Shown here: one piece after another, positions 11,920 through 21,151 of the stretch
How positions within the stretch are numbered: the first letter of the stretch is position 1
Layout of the letters: every line of letters starts with the position of its first letter
Assembly: GCA_019787685.1 (NCBI GenBank)
Contig: JAHNUO010000001.1
Location: 1,240,001 to 1,304,000 of the forward strand
Reading direction: 5' to 3'
Source: Chiua virens
Lineage: Eukaryota; Basidiomycota; Agaricomycetes; Boletales; Boletaceae
DNA length: 64,000 nucleotides
The notes under the pieces: model-generated
Told to the model about the DNA's origin: nothing
Database searches by the model: none
Seen by the model: only the letters and a program-made list of their open reading frames with translations
Program-made: the position numbers and the translations under genes

Positions 11920-13508
11920 TGTTGATTCCACACAATATGCTTCTATATTCATATCCCTTATTACTGACTCATAAAGCAGTGCATTACAGTATCTATTAAA
12001 ACATGCACATAACACATGTCACATCACCACCAGATACCTGTGCACCTCATGTTCCTTATCTATGACTCATATCTATTCACACCTTATCATCCAATAGGAT
12101 ACATTATGCTTATCTACGTAGTTCATACTCAGATTAGAACTCTGACATCCATGTAGTATATAAACCTCATGAATTGAGACCAAGGAACTCTAACAAAGTT
12201 TACCTTGGAGTTTTTGCCTCACTTGTTGGATATTCACCTCTCACAAACACTGTTATCAATACAGAGTCCAGCATTTGTTCTAGGTTGTTTTAGTGTGCAC
12301 CTTATATTTTATCTCACCTCTGTGAGGGTAATGTCTACATATTCCAGGTTAGAGAATGAGCCAAGTGGGCATTGATGACTTACTCCTTTGGTTTCCTGAG
12401 ATCAAAGTGATTGACAAGATGTCTAGAGCATGTGTTGTGCCTTGTCATGGCTTACATGCTCAGGGGAGAAATAATTTTTGTGTTGCTAAAACTTTATGAG
12501 ATAGAGCTGAAAGACAGTGGTACACTATTGGCAAAAGGCTAACAGCTTGCTACTGAAACTGAGCAGGTTAAATTGCAAAAATGTTTGCACCCAGACATTG
12601 GTATGCTCCAGTGTGTGACTAGGCAAACTCAGCTCTATCTTGAAATGAATGGCCCCATGCATGTAATAACATGAAAAATATTTTACTCTCTTTTTGGAAT
12701 AAGTTTTCTTTCCTTTTATGAGTTTATAGAATGATAGTTTTTGTTTGAGTTGAGGCAAATGGGTAAAGTCTGTTCAGGGCTAGTGATAGCAGCAAACACT
12801 GCTGCCTAGCAAAGTTATTTAAAGTGGACCTTTGCTAGGAAAATGTATTTTTTCTGCCCCTACTCTCTCTCTCAAACATTCTCTACCATAATCTCTTCAA
12901 TGTTGGTCACTCCAGTTACTCCTACCATGTCTATCACAAGGCATGCTGTCTCTACTCTAAAGAAGCAGAAATGCAAATGCTACAAGAATGAGGATACAGG
13001 GCTCTTTGCAAGTACCAAGGGCAGTTCAAGTGGTGATGTGCTAATGCCAACATTGATGCAGGTAGTGGAAGAGGTGTTGAAAGAAGTGTTTGGGGAGGAT
13101 GCTATGTGATATGGCTCCCAGGTGTTTGCTCATGTCACCAGTCAGGCTGGTTGTTTTCTGGCCCAAGCTAATATTTGTCTTTGGCTTGTCTTTGTGACAG
13201 CCTTTGATCACATACATTAGTTTGGAGCCCAGAATGCATATAGTCTTCAAAGGACGGAGCAGGTGGGCAACTTTGTGGTAAAGCAGTTGAGCATTCACCC
13301 TTCTGGTTTGGACAGGTTCTTGGCTAGCAAGAAGACTCACCATTTTCTCATTACTTTTGATAAGGGGAATCTTGTAAAAATCTTGGACAAGTTCTCCCAA
13401 GGCTGAATCAAGTTAGTGCATGGTATTGGCTTTCTGGCACACACCTAACATATGGAGCATTAATAGATACTGCACTCATACATACAATGTGAACACCAAC
13501 TCAGATTC
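11920..13508 (+). repeat. Left arm of a large palindrome (foldback), with decayed unknown gene
   Basis: Homologous in inverted orientation to about 21301-22960. On the plus strand it holds pieces of a decayed reading frame: QVGIDDLLLWFPEIKVIDKM near 12360, then an 88-codon open frame at 12843-13109 (MSITRHAVSTLKKQKCKCYKN). The mirrored pieces in the right arm lie on the minus strand. I do not recognise the protein. The inner end is cut by Gypsy-1; its target duplicate GATTC is at 13504-13508. Confidence 0.8.
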
Positions 13509-14201
13509 TGTTACGATAGTTCCGGGTAGGACCTAGCGTAGCCGCAAAAGCGCCAAGTACCAAGTGGCTGCGATAACTCAAACAACCACCACTTGATACG
13601 TGGTGCGCTGAAGAGTTTGAACGAAGGTTTCTGGTCAGCGGGTTGCTACCAGAGAGACGAGTGAAGACTCAGGCGTTGCTGAGAATTGTCCGGTTGGGAA
13701 TCTATACCCGAGGGACGGTCAAGTGTCGAGGGATGACTACGAAGAGTCCGAGTGGTTGGTCAGGGGACGACGAGAGAAGTCCCTGGTCGAGTGGTCACAG
13801 GCGCTGTGGCGAGTGGAGCAGAGATACTCAGCTAGTATTGCGGAGATCAAGACTAGGGTACAGGAGTATCGCTGCGTGGTATTTATACTACAAGAACTGC
13901 GCACGGACCAAGTAACTATAAGAGGGAGGCCGGAAGAGCGGAATGGTTAAAGGGCCAAAAGGAGTGCGCAGTAAGCCAAAGAGGAAATCGTACGATGCGA
14001 AGGCAGCGGACGATGACGAAAGTGAAATGACAAATGCGAAGCCATCGGATGATGACGAGAAGAGAAACGTAAGCAACCGGGTGAGGCCGGTGCGGAGTTA
14101 CAAAGTGAAAGGGAGAACGAGTACGGATGAACGTACGAGGATACCTAGGTATCGAGTGTAGTGAAGTAGTACAAGTGAGACGAAAGAAAGAAATTGTAAC
14201 A
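13509..14201 (-). repeat. Gypsy-1 LTR (3' LTR in element orientation)
   Basis: 693 bp, identical to 20459-21151. Begins TGTTACGATAG and ends GAAATTGTAACA on the plus strand. Small open frames inside it appear in both LTRs and are not considered genes. The base before it on the element's coding strand is a short purine run (CCGGGGGTAA), a weak polypurine-tract candidate. Confidence 0.95.
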
Positions 14202-14243
14202 TTACCCCCGGAGTACGATCAAAGCATCAAGCGAAGATCATCT

Positions 14244-17200
14244 CTAGAAATCGAACGTATCACGGACAGGACTGCCGGTGATATTGGCGTAACCCTCGTC
14301 GTCGATGGGGTCATCACATGGGGAGACCGAGCGTCGGTCAGGAGATGCGGAACGTTGTCTCGCATTGCGGCGGGCTCGTTGAGGTGGGGGTACAGGGAGT
14401 ACGGAGCGGCCGTTGCGGCGCGACGAAGAAGACGAGTTTGTCGAAGAAGACGACGTGGAGGGGATAGCGGGGCGAGGCGAGCGTCTGGTCCAGGTGTTTC
14501 CGGCGGCCACGGGAGTAAGCCGGTTGGCAAGGGGGATGCGAGCGCGTACCCGAGGAGGTCGTCCAGGGCAGCGGGATTGGATATGACCCGGGGCCCAGGT
14601 GAGACAGATGGGGCATTGGTACATGGGGCACTCAACACGGACGTGGCCGAGCTTGCGACATTCGAAGCAAGCTTCGTGGAATCTAGGGTGATCGTCGGGG
14701 AGGGATACCTGACCGGTCCGAAACATCAGTTCGGCCTCGGCACGGTTGCAGGCGAGCATCTCCTCTTCAGTGAAGGGCGTGGAGGATGCGGACGGGGTAG
14801 AGGGGGTGGAAGGAGCCATGCGGCGGGCGAGGTCCGCTTGGTAGCGGTGGAGGTCTTCCAGAAATTCGCCCATCTGCATCTGGTGGAGGGTATGCTCGAT
14901 GTAGGCGCGGATCCGGTCGTGGATTTGGCCGGTGACCGCAGAGAGGAGGTGGGAGTGACGATCTCGACCAAGGAGGTCGGATTGGACGAAGGTAAGGCGC
15001 TCGCATTGCAAATACGCCAGGTAGAGGGCATTGAGCGGCGAATCCAGATCAAGGTGGTGTTCGATGGGGAAGGCCATCGCGGGGTCGAGGATGAGTTCGC
15101 GCATGCGGCGAAAGTACTCTGGGGAGGAGGAAGAAGAACGGATAGTATGGGAATGATAAGGCAGATCTACCGCCTGGAGAGGAGAATGAACGCGACGAGG
15201 GCGCTCAGAAGAAACAGGCCATTGAGAAGGAGCTCCCCATCCTGCGGAGGTAACTGCTGAAACAGCAGGAGAAGGGGGTCGGGTTGACTCGGTAAGGGAG
15301 GACTCGGTTGAGAGGGTGGAGACATTGGAGGCGGAGGTCGCCGGCGGTGGGAGAGGAAGGTGCGGGATGGACGCGGTGGGAGTGAAGACGGGGACAGAGT
15401 GGATGATTTCGTTTTCAAAGTCGGGGGTAGAGCAGGAGCGGTAGGTCATTATTGCTTTGACGGAGACTGGCGGGGGTGGTCGAAGTGGGGAACGAGGTGG
15501 TCGAGGTGGTGGAGTGGAAAGGGAACGACTGGAGGGGAAATCCTTTGGATGGGTCCGCTTATAAGCGTCGACCGTTTCCTTGGCGTTTCCTAAGTTGGAC
15601 TCGGGTTCCCATGAGTCATCGGCGGTGGAATACCCTTTCCATCGGATCAGGAACTTGCGGTTGAGCGGGTTCCGCGTGTGGCGTAAGATCCGCTCAATTT
15701 CGTATTCTTCTTCTCCAGCGATAAGGTCAGGTGGTGGTTTCGGGAAGTTCGCACCGTAGGTTCCTGTTTCGCGATAGGGCGATAACAGCGAAGCGTGGAA
15801 GACCGGGTGGATCTTCCAGGTTTTAGGGAGGCGGAGTCGGTAGGTGAGCGGAGAAAGGACCTCCGTGATGGAGAAGGGTCCTTCTCGGCGAGATGCGAGT
15901 TTTGGGGAAATGAGTTCCCGTTTCAGGTTGCGGGCTTCGAGCCATACTTGGTCTCCTTTAGCAAACGGTTTAAATTTGCGGAAGGATCGGGCTTTCATGG
16001 CCTGGCGGGCGAGTTCATGTGCTGCGAGGGCTTCGTCTCGAGCTGCAGACAAGACATCAAGGCGTTCCTTGACGGCGGGGAGGTTGGTATCGGCGATGAT
16101 CGTGGGTAGGGGACGGGGTTCATATCCCATCATCAAGAAGAATGGCGACTTGCCGGTGACAGAGTGGGGGCGGTGATTGTGCGCGAATTCGGCCATAGGG
16201 AGTAGATCGGCCCATTTCTCTGGGTTGTTTTGGCAGTACATGCGGAGATAGGTTTCTACTTCTTGGTTGACTCGTTCCGTTTCACCATCGGATTGGGGAT
16301 GGTACGCGGTGGACAAGGAGAGGCGGTACCCGATAAGCCGGGAGAGTTCTTTTGCAAAAGCAGAAGCAAACTGCGGGCCACGATCGGATATGATCTTGTC
16401 ATAGAGGCCGAATCGAGTGTAGACTTTGTGGAAAAAGAGGCAGGCAATACCTGCGGAGTCGGCGGTTTTCACTGTGGGGCAAAGAATTACCCCCTTCGTA
16501 AGGCCGTGGTCGACCACGACCATGAGAGAATCGTAGCCCTCCGCCGACGTGGGCAGATCCGTGATGAGATCTACGGACACGTTCTGGAAGGGGCGAGAGC
16601 ACGCGGAGGGAATCGGGGACAAAGGAGGGGTGGTCGGGTGGGTGTTGACCTTGTGTTGTTGGCAAGCAGCGCAACCGGAGACGTAGGAGCGGACAAAGGA
16701 TGCAAGGCCCGGCCACCAGAATTCGGCGGCGACGAGCTGGCGAGTTTTCAAGTAACCGGGGTGTCCGGCGGAGTGGGAGTCATGGTGTCGGGCAACGATT
16801 TGTTGCCGAAGTTCGAGGTTCGGGGGAACATAGACGCGGCCCTGGTAAGTCAGGACGCCGGCGTCGTACTTCCAGTCGGAGAGGCGGGCACGGAAGGATG
16901 AGGGGAGACCACCGTCAAGGGCGTTGAGGGTGTCCAAGACCAACGGGTCGCTGGCGGACGACTTGGCAATCAAAGACTGCAAGTCCAAGGTTACGAGGTT
17001 GACAAATACGTCATCCGGGAGGAGTGTGACGTTTTCGTTGTCGGAGTCGGAAGTGATATGATCCGGTCGGCGTGAGAGCGCGTCCGGACCGTCGAGGAGT
17101 TTCCCGGGGACATGGGAGAAGGTCAAGTCGAAGTCGGCAAGGTCAAGTAGCCAGCGAGCCTGCCGGCGGTTCAAGTTTTGGGGCTGACGGAAGTACGTCA

Positions 17201-19085
17201 GGTTCTTGTGGTCCGAAAATACCGTGACGGGGTGTGCGCTTCCTCGGAGATGGTGGCGCCAAGCTTTGAGGGATCTGATGACCGCAAGGAGTTCCCGGTC
17301 GTAGATGTCGTAGTTCCTCTCCGCAGCGTTGAACGACTGAGAGAGGTAGGAGCAGGGTTTCCAATCGCCGTTCGCGTCGGTCTGGAGGAGTACACCACCG
17401 GTTGCGTATTTGGATGCGTCCGTGGCGATGGCGAAGGGTCGAGAGGAGTCGGGAAACCGGAGTACGGGATCCGTGGTGAAGGCCTTTTTTAGGCTGTCGA
17501 AGGCGTTGATTTGGGGTGGTCCCCAAGTCCAAGGGGCGTCTTTCTTGGTGAGATCGACGAGAGGACGGGCGATGGTCGAGTAGTCGGGGATGAACCGACG
17601 GTAGAAGTTGGCAAAGCCCATGAACGATCGGACGTCCTTGAGCTTAGTGGGGGTTGGCCAGTCGGCAATACCGGCAACTTTGACAGGGTCCATGGCAAGC
17701 TCGCCTGGTCGGGCAATCATACCAAGGTATTCTACTTCGGTGGTGGCGAAGTGGCATTTTTCGAGTTTCAGGTGAAGGTCGAGTTCCTTCATGCGAGCGA
17801 GAACGCGTTTGGTGCGTTCCGTGTGGGTCGCCTCGTCTTCGGAGAAGATGAGGAGGTCATCCATGTAAATGACGAGCCATCCTTCGGCGATCATATCGCG
17901 GAAGGAGTCGTTCATGAAGCGCTGGAATGTCGCGGGAGAATTGGTCAGTCCGAAGAACATGACCGTGGGTTCGAAGAGGCCGCGGTGGGTGATGAAGGCG
18001 GCTTTCCATTGGTGTCCGTCCTTGATACGAACGTTGTTGTAACCCCATCGGACGTCAAACTTGGTGAACAGTTTGGCGTCCTTTAGTTTGTCGACGAGGT
18101 CGGAGATAAGGGGAAGAGGATAGGCGTCGCGAACAGTATGTTCGTTGACGTAGCGGTAGTCTTGGCAAGGACGGAGCTTGCCATCCTTCTTTTTGACGAA
18201 GAAGAATGGGGACGCTTGAGGAGAGTTGGAAGGGCGGATCTTGCCATTGGCAAGGTGTTCGTCGATGAAGTCGTCGGTGGCCTTGCGCTCGTCTGGGGAC
18301 AAGGGGTAGACCTTTCCGACCTTGGGTACGAAGGTGTCTTTCAGATGGATTTCGTGGTCACAGGACCTCGAGGGAGGCATCTGGTTGAAGGGTTCCTTCG
18401 CGAACACGGATTCGAATTCCGAGTATTCCGAAGGGAGGGTGATCTTGGGTTTCTTCGCTGCAGCCGCGAGGGCGGTAGCGTTGGTGAGCTTCTCGGGTTG
18501 AGTGGTCCGAACGAAGCGTTGTCCTGCGCGCATGACGCGGTTTACGGAGTGTTGCACGGATTGGGTTGTGAATCGGTGCCCAGTTTCGGTGCCAAGGTAG
18601 TCGTAGAGTTTGCCGTCCCAGATGGGGTCGACATCGAGGTGGCGAACGGGACGGATAGGTGGTGGATGAGCGAGTCTGGCGGAGTGTTTGGGTTCATCCG
18701 TGGTGATGGGGGATAGGTCGGGTTCTGGAGCGGATACGGTGATGGTTTTTGCTACCCAATCGATGATCGGATTGGTCGCTTTAAGCCAGGGGAGGCCGAG
18801 GATGACGTTTTCAGAACCACAGTGGATGACGTGGAACTTGATGCGTTGGAGCACTCCGCCAAGAGCGATCCGGAGGGTGGTGGTGAACTTTATGTCGCCG
18901 TTTTTGTTCATGGTCGAATCTACGTTCCTAACCGGGATTGGCTTCGGAAGGCGATCCTTCGGGAACTTGTTTTTTTGGACGAAGTTCCAGTCAATGCAAT
19001 TGATCCCGGCCCCAGAGTCAATGAGAGCGCGGGTGTCGACGTCTTGAGAAGTAGCCGTAACGTTCAATCTAACAGGGATTTGCAT
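14244..19085 (-). CDS. pol: Gypsy-1 Pol polyprotein with chromodomain and extra zinc-knuckle tail
   Basis: 1613 codons without a stop from ATG 19085. Protease RALIDSGAGINCID; RT with YMDD (17856-17867, about residue 407); RNase H (IATDASKYATGGVL); integrase HHCC region (HHDSHSAGHPG ... CAACQQHK) and D-D-E core (VVVDHGLTK, IISDRGPQF, HPQSDGETERVNQE). Then come a GPF/HPVFHASLL module and a chromodomain at about residues 1126-1175 (YEIERILRHTRNP, RWKGYSTADDSWEPESNL). After it come about 440 extra residues: Pro/Ser-rich linker, a helical region, and two zinc knuckles, CFECRKLGHVRVEC and CPICLTWAPGHIQSRC, near residue 1470. The frame stays open upstream to the gag stop, so translation probably reaches it by -1 frameshifting. 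Known: chromodomains steer integration toward heterochromatin. The tail's role is unknown. Confidence 0.93.
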   Translation of the reverse strand: MQIPVRLNVTATSQDVDTRALIDSGAGINCIDWNFVQKNKFPKDRLPKPIPVRNVDSTMNKNGDIKFTTTLRIALGGVLQRIKFHVIHCGSENVILGLPWLKATNPIIDWVAKTITVSAPEPDLSPITTDEPKHSARLAHPPPIRPVRHLDVDPIWDGKLYDYLGTETGHRFTTQSVQHSVNRVMRAGQRFVRTTQPEKLTNATALAAAAKKPKITLPSEYSEFESVFAKEPFNQMPPSRSCDHEIHLKDTFVPKVGKVYPLSPDERKATDDFIDEHLANGKIRPSNSPQASPFFFVKKKDGKLRPCQDYRYVNEHTVRDAYPLPLISDLVDKLKDAKLFTKFDVRWGYNNVRIKDGHQWKAAFITHRGLFEPTVMFFGLTNSPATFQRFMNDSFRDMIAEGWLVIYMDDLLIFSEDEATHTERTKRVLARMKELDLHLKLEKCHFATTEVEYLGMIARPGELAMDPVKVAGIADWPTPTKLKDVRSFMGFANFYRRFIPDYSTIARPLVDLTKKDAPWTWGPPQINAFDSLKKAFTTDPVLRFPDSSRPFAIATDASKYATGGVLLQTDANGDWKPCSYLSQSFNAAERNYDIYDRELLAVIRSLKAWRHHLRGSAHPVTVFSDHKNLTYFRQPQNLNRRQARWLLDLADFDLTFSHVPGKLLDGPDALSRRPDHITSDSDNENVTLLPDDVFVNLVTLDLQSLIAKSSASDPLVLDTLNALDGGLPSSFRARLSDWKYDAGVLTYQGRVYVPPNLELRQQIVARHHDSHSAGHPGYLKTRQLVAAEFWWPGLASFVRSYVSGCAACQQHKVNTHPTTPPLSPIPSACSRPFQNVSVDLITDLPTSAEGYDSLMVVVDHGLTKGVILCPTVKTADSAGIACLFFHKVYTRFGLYDKIISDRGPQFASAFAKELSRLIGYRLSLSTAYHPQSDGETERVNQEVETYLRMYCQNNPEKWADLLPMAEFAHNHRPHSVTGKSPFFLMMGYEPRPLPTIIADTNLPAVKERLDVLSAARDEALAAHELARQAMKARSFRKFKPFAKGDQVWLEARNLKRELISPKLASRREGPFSITEVLSPLTYRLRLPKTWKIHPVFHASLLSPYRETGTYGANFPKPPPDLIAGEEEYEIERILRHTRNPLNRKFLIRWKGYSTADDSWEPESNLGNAKETVDAYKRTHPKDFPSSRSLSTPPPRPPRSPLRPPPPVSVKAIMTYRSCSTPDFENEIIHSVPVFTPTASIPHLPLPPPATSASNVSTLSTESSLTESTRPPSPAVSAVTSAGWGAPSQWPVSSERPRRVHSPLQAVDLPYHSHTIRSSSSSPEYFRRMRELILDPAMAFPIEHHLDLDSPLNALYLAYLQCERLTFVQSDLLGRDRHSHLLSAVTGQIHDRIRAYIEHTLHQMQMGEFLEDLHRYQADLARRMAPSTPSTPSASSTPFTEEEMLACNRAEAELMFRTGQVSLPDDHPRFHEACFECRKLGHVRVECPMYQCPICLTWAPGHIQSRCPGRPPRVRARIPLANRLTPVAAGNTWTRRSPRPAIPSTSSSSTNSSSSSRRNGRSVLPVPPPQRARRNARQRSASPDRRSVSPCDDPIDDEGYANITGSPVRDTFDF

Positions 19086-19162
19086 AGATTGGGACGAAAG
19101 CTCAGCTACAAGTACATGGGTACGAGAATGGGAAGATACCGGCGTCGAATCGGTCTTCCTCC

Positions 19163-20377
19163 TTAAAAACCCGTGACCGGAGTGGTCACCTTGTTGACGC
19201 TCATGGCGTCCTCATCGTCCTCCTCGACTTCTACTAAGGCGGGGACTGGTTCTGGCTTCGGAGCGGTCTTCCGAACTTTCTTAGAGGACGACGGGGGGTT
19301 CTTGGTCGAGAATGCCGTGCAGGCGGACGTTTGATGTCCAGGCTTGCGGCATCGGAAACAGAGTTTTTGTTCGAAGCATCGCTTTCGCTCTGCTTCGGTA
19401 AGCTTTGGAACATAGATAGCGTCTACGTCCATTGCGTCGGGGTCTCGCTCCTTCTTGCGAGGTGACTGCTCATGGTAAACCACGGCAGCGGCGGGTTTCT
19501 TGTTTCGGCGAGCTATCTCGTCGGCGCGTTCCCATTGGGTTTTGAAGTGGATGGCTTGGGTATACCACTTATCGATCGTGGTAGGGACCGTGTCCATGCC
19601 TTGAATGCGCCTCATGAGGGAGGGCGGGAGCCCGGCGGCGAAGAAGTTGATGAGGACGGAGTCAGAGCCGGCGAGCCCTGCGGTGACGACTTTGTTGCGG
19701 AAGGAGGAGATATACGAGGGGACGTCCTCGTTCTTGGTGGAGCGGGTGGTGGATAGCCAGGCGATTGCGTCGCCCTTGGTGTCGTGGTGTTCGAAGTCCT
19801 TTCGGAACTCCGTCTGCCAGTCGAGCCAGGTCCCAAAAGATCTAGAGGTGATGGACTTGGCGCGGAACGTGTCGGCCCAAGTCAGAGCAGATCCTTCGGT
19901 CATGAAGGAGAGGGCGAAAGCCACTCGTTTGTTTTCGGTGTTGTAAACATCTTCGTTGACGAAGAGGTAGGTGGCGACGTCGTTGAGCCAGGGTAAGGCT
20001 CGATCGTAGGAGCCATTGAAGGCTGAGGGTTTTCCGAGGCGAAGTTCAACTGCCTTGTTAGACATGTTGGTCGAGGGGGGTGTCGTTCGTACGGGTGGTG
20101 GTACGATGGATGGGTTCGGGTTCCGGATAGATGGTGGTCCGGGGTTCGGCCTTCGTGGGGTTGTAGGGGACGCGAAGGTGGCAAGTGCTGGGAGGTCGAG
20201 TGTTTGGTGAAGACGGTCAGCTAGTCGCTGGGTGTCGTCCTCTAAGTCGAGGTTTTCGACGTTGATGTCGAAGTCTGCTTCCTGAGGTTCAGAAAGTGGG
20301 GTCGAGGGTTCAGGGTTTTCGTCAGATAGATCCGACGTCGGGGTGTTGGTGGCTCGGAGGTTCCAAGCGGGGTTCAA
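19163..20377 (-). CDS. gag: Gypsy-1 Gag
   Basis: Open frame on the minus strand. The first ATG is at 20065 (MSNKAVELRLGKPSAFNG), giving 300 residues; the frame is open without an ATG further up to about 20410, so initiation upstream would need a non-AUG codon or leader splicing. Capsid-like region includes WADTFRAKSI and WLDWQTEFRKDFEHHDTKGD. A C-terminal zinc knuckle CFRCRKPGHQTSAC fits CX2CX4HX4C and is preceded by an RKRC basic patch. Ends VTTPVTGF-stop, where the stop codon follows a slippery heptamer. Role: nucleocapsid and capsid of the virus-like particle. Confidence 0.9.
   Translation of the reverse strand: MNPAWNLRATNTPTSDLSDENPEPSTPLSEPQEADFDINVENLDLEDDTQRLADRLHQTLDLPALATFASPTTPRRPNPGPPSIRNPNPSIVPPPVRTTPPSTNMSNKAVELRLGKPSAFNGSYDRALPWLNDVATYLFVNEDVYNTENKRVAFALSFMTEGSALTWADTFRAKSITSRSFGTWLDWQTEFRKDFEHHDTKGDAIAWLSTTRSTKNEDVPSYISSFRNKVVTAGLAGSDSVLINFFAAGLPPSLMRRIQGMDTVPTTIDKWYTQAIHFKTQWERADEIARRNKKPAAAVVYHEQSPRKKERDPDAMDVDAIYVPKLTEAERKRCFEQKLCFRCRKPGHQTSACTAFSTKNPPSSSKKVRKTAPKPEPVPALVEVEEDDEDAMSVNKVTTPVTGF
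19166..19172 (-). promoter_or_regulatory. Putative -1 ribosomal frameshift site (GGGTTTT) joining Gag to Pol
   Basis: On the coding strand the gag frame reads ACG GGT TTT TAA. G GGT TTT is a canonical X XXY YYZ slippery heptamer with the gag stop directly after it. Slipping back by one base leads into a frame that is open through 27 codons to the pol ATG at 19085 and on through pol. A downstream stimulatory structure was not modelled. Confidence 0.7.
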
Positions 20378-20458
20378 GAGTGGACGGGTGGGAGGTCGTC
20401 CGGCAATGGTGGGCAGCTAGCTGCGCGAAGGCAGGCTGTATTGGTAGTCTTGATCTTA

Positions 20459-21151
20459 TGTTACGATAGTTCCGGGTAGGACCTAGCGTAGCCGCAAAAG
20501 CGCCAAGTACCAAGTGGCTGCGATAACTCAAACAACCACCACTTGATACGTGGTGCGCTGAAGAGTTTGAACGAAGGTTTCTGGTCAGCGGGTTGCTACC
20601 AGAGAGACGAGTGAAGACTCAGGCGTTGCTGAGAATTGTCCGGTTGGGAATCTATACCCGAGGGACGGTCAAGTGTCGAGGGATGACTACGAAGAGTCCG
20701 AGTGGTTGGTCAGGGGACGACGAGAGAAGTCCCTGGTCGAGTGGTCACAGGCGCTGTGGCGAGTGGAGCAGAGATACTCAGCTAGTATTGCGGAGATCAA
20801 GACTAGGGTACAGGAGTATCGCTGCGTGGTATTTATACTACAAGAACTGCGCACGGACCAAGTAACTATAAGAGGGAGGCCGGAAGAGCGGAATGGTTAA
20901 AGGGCCAAAAGGAGTGCGCAGTAAGCCAAAGAGGAAATCGTACGATGCGAAGGCAGCGGACGATGACGAAAGTGAAATGACAAATGCGAAGCCATCGGAT
21001 GATGACGAGAAGAGAAACGTAAGCAACCGGGTGAGGCCGGTGCGGAGTTACAAAGTGAAAGGGAGAACGAGTACGGATGAACGTACGAGGATACCTAGGT
21101 ATCGAGTGTAGTGAAGTAGTACAAGTGAGACGAAAGAAAGAAATTGTAACA
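20459..21151 (-). repeat. Gypsy-1 LTR (5' LTR in element orientation)
   Basis: 693 bp, identical to 13509-14201. The internal sequence just after it on the coding strand is TAAGATCAAGACTACC. It does not start with TGG, so there is no obvious primer site for the CCA end of a tRNA; priming may use an internal tRNA part or self-priming. Confidence 0.95.

Larger units (their letters stand above)
13509..21151 (-). mobile_element. Gypsy-1: Ty3/gypsy chromovirus, apparently intact and young
   Basis: 7643 bp, read on the minus strand. The two 693-bp LTRs (TGTTAC...GTAACA on either strand) are identical by base-for-base comparison, and the 5-bp target duplication GATTC is perfect (13504-13508, 21152-21156). 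gag is followed by one uninterrupted pol frame with protease, RT, RNase H, integrase and chromodomain in the Ty3/gypsy order, plus an unusual C-terminal tail. It inserted near the centre of the palindrome. Identical LTRs mean insertion too recently to have gathered differences. Absence of stops in about 1.9 thousand codons makes current activity plausible. Confidence 0.95.

Noticed and set aside
13643..14161. Open frames of 60-90 codons in the Gypsy-1 LTR (repeated at 20593-21111)
   Set aside because: They are duplicated only because the LTRs are identical, overlap each other in different frames and on both strands, and show no domain.
14127..15260. 377-codon frame on the plus strand opposite Gypsy-1 pol
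   Set aside because: Antisense shadow of the GC-rich pol tail; composition (Arg/Gly runs) is what the reverse of a Pro/Ser-rich coding strand gives, and it has no own features.
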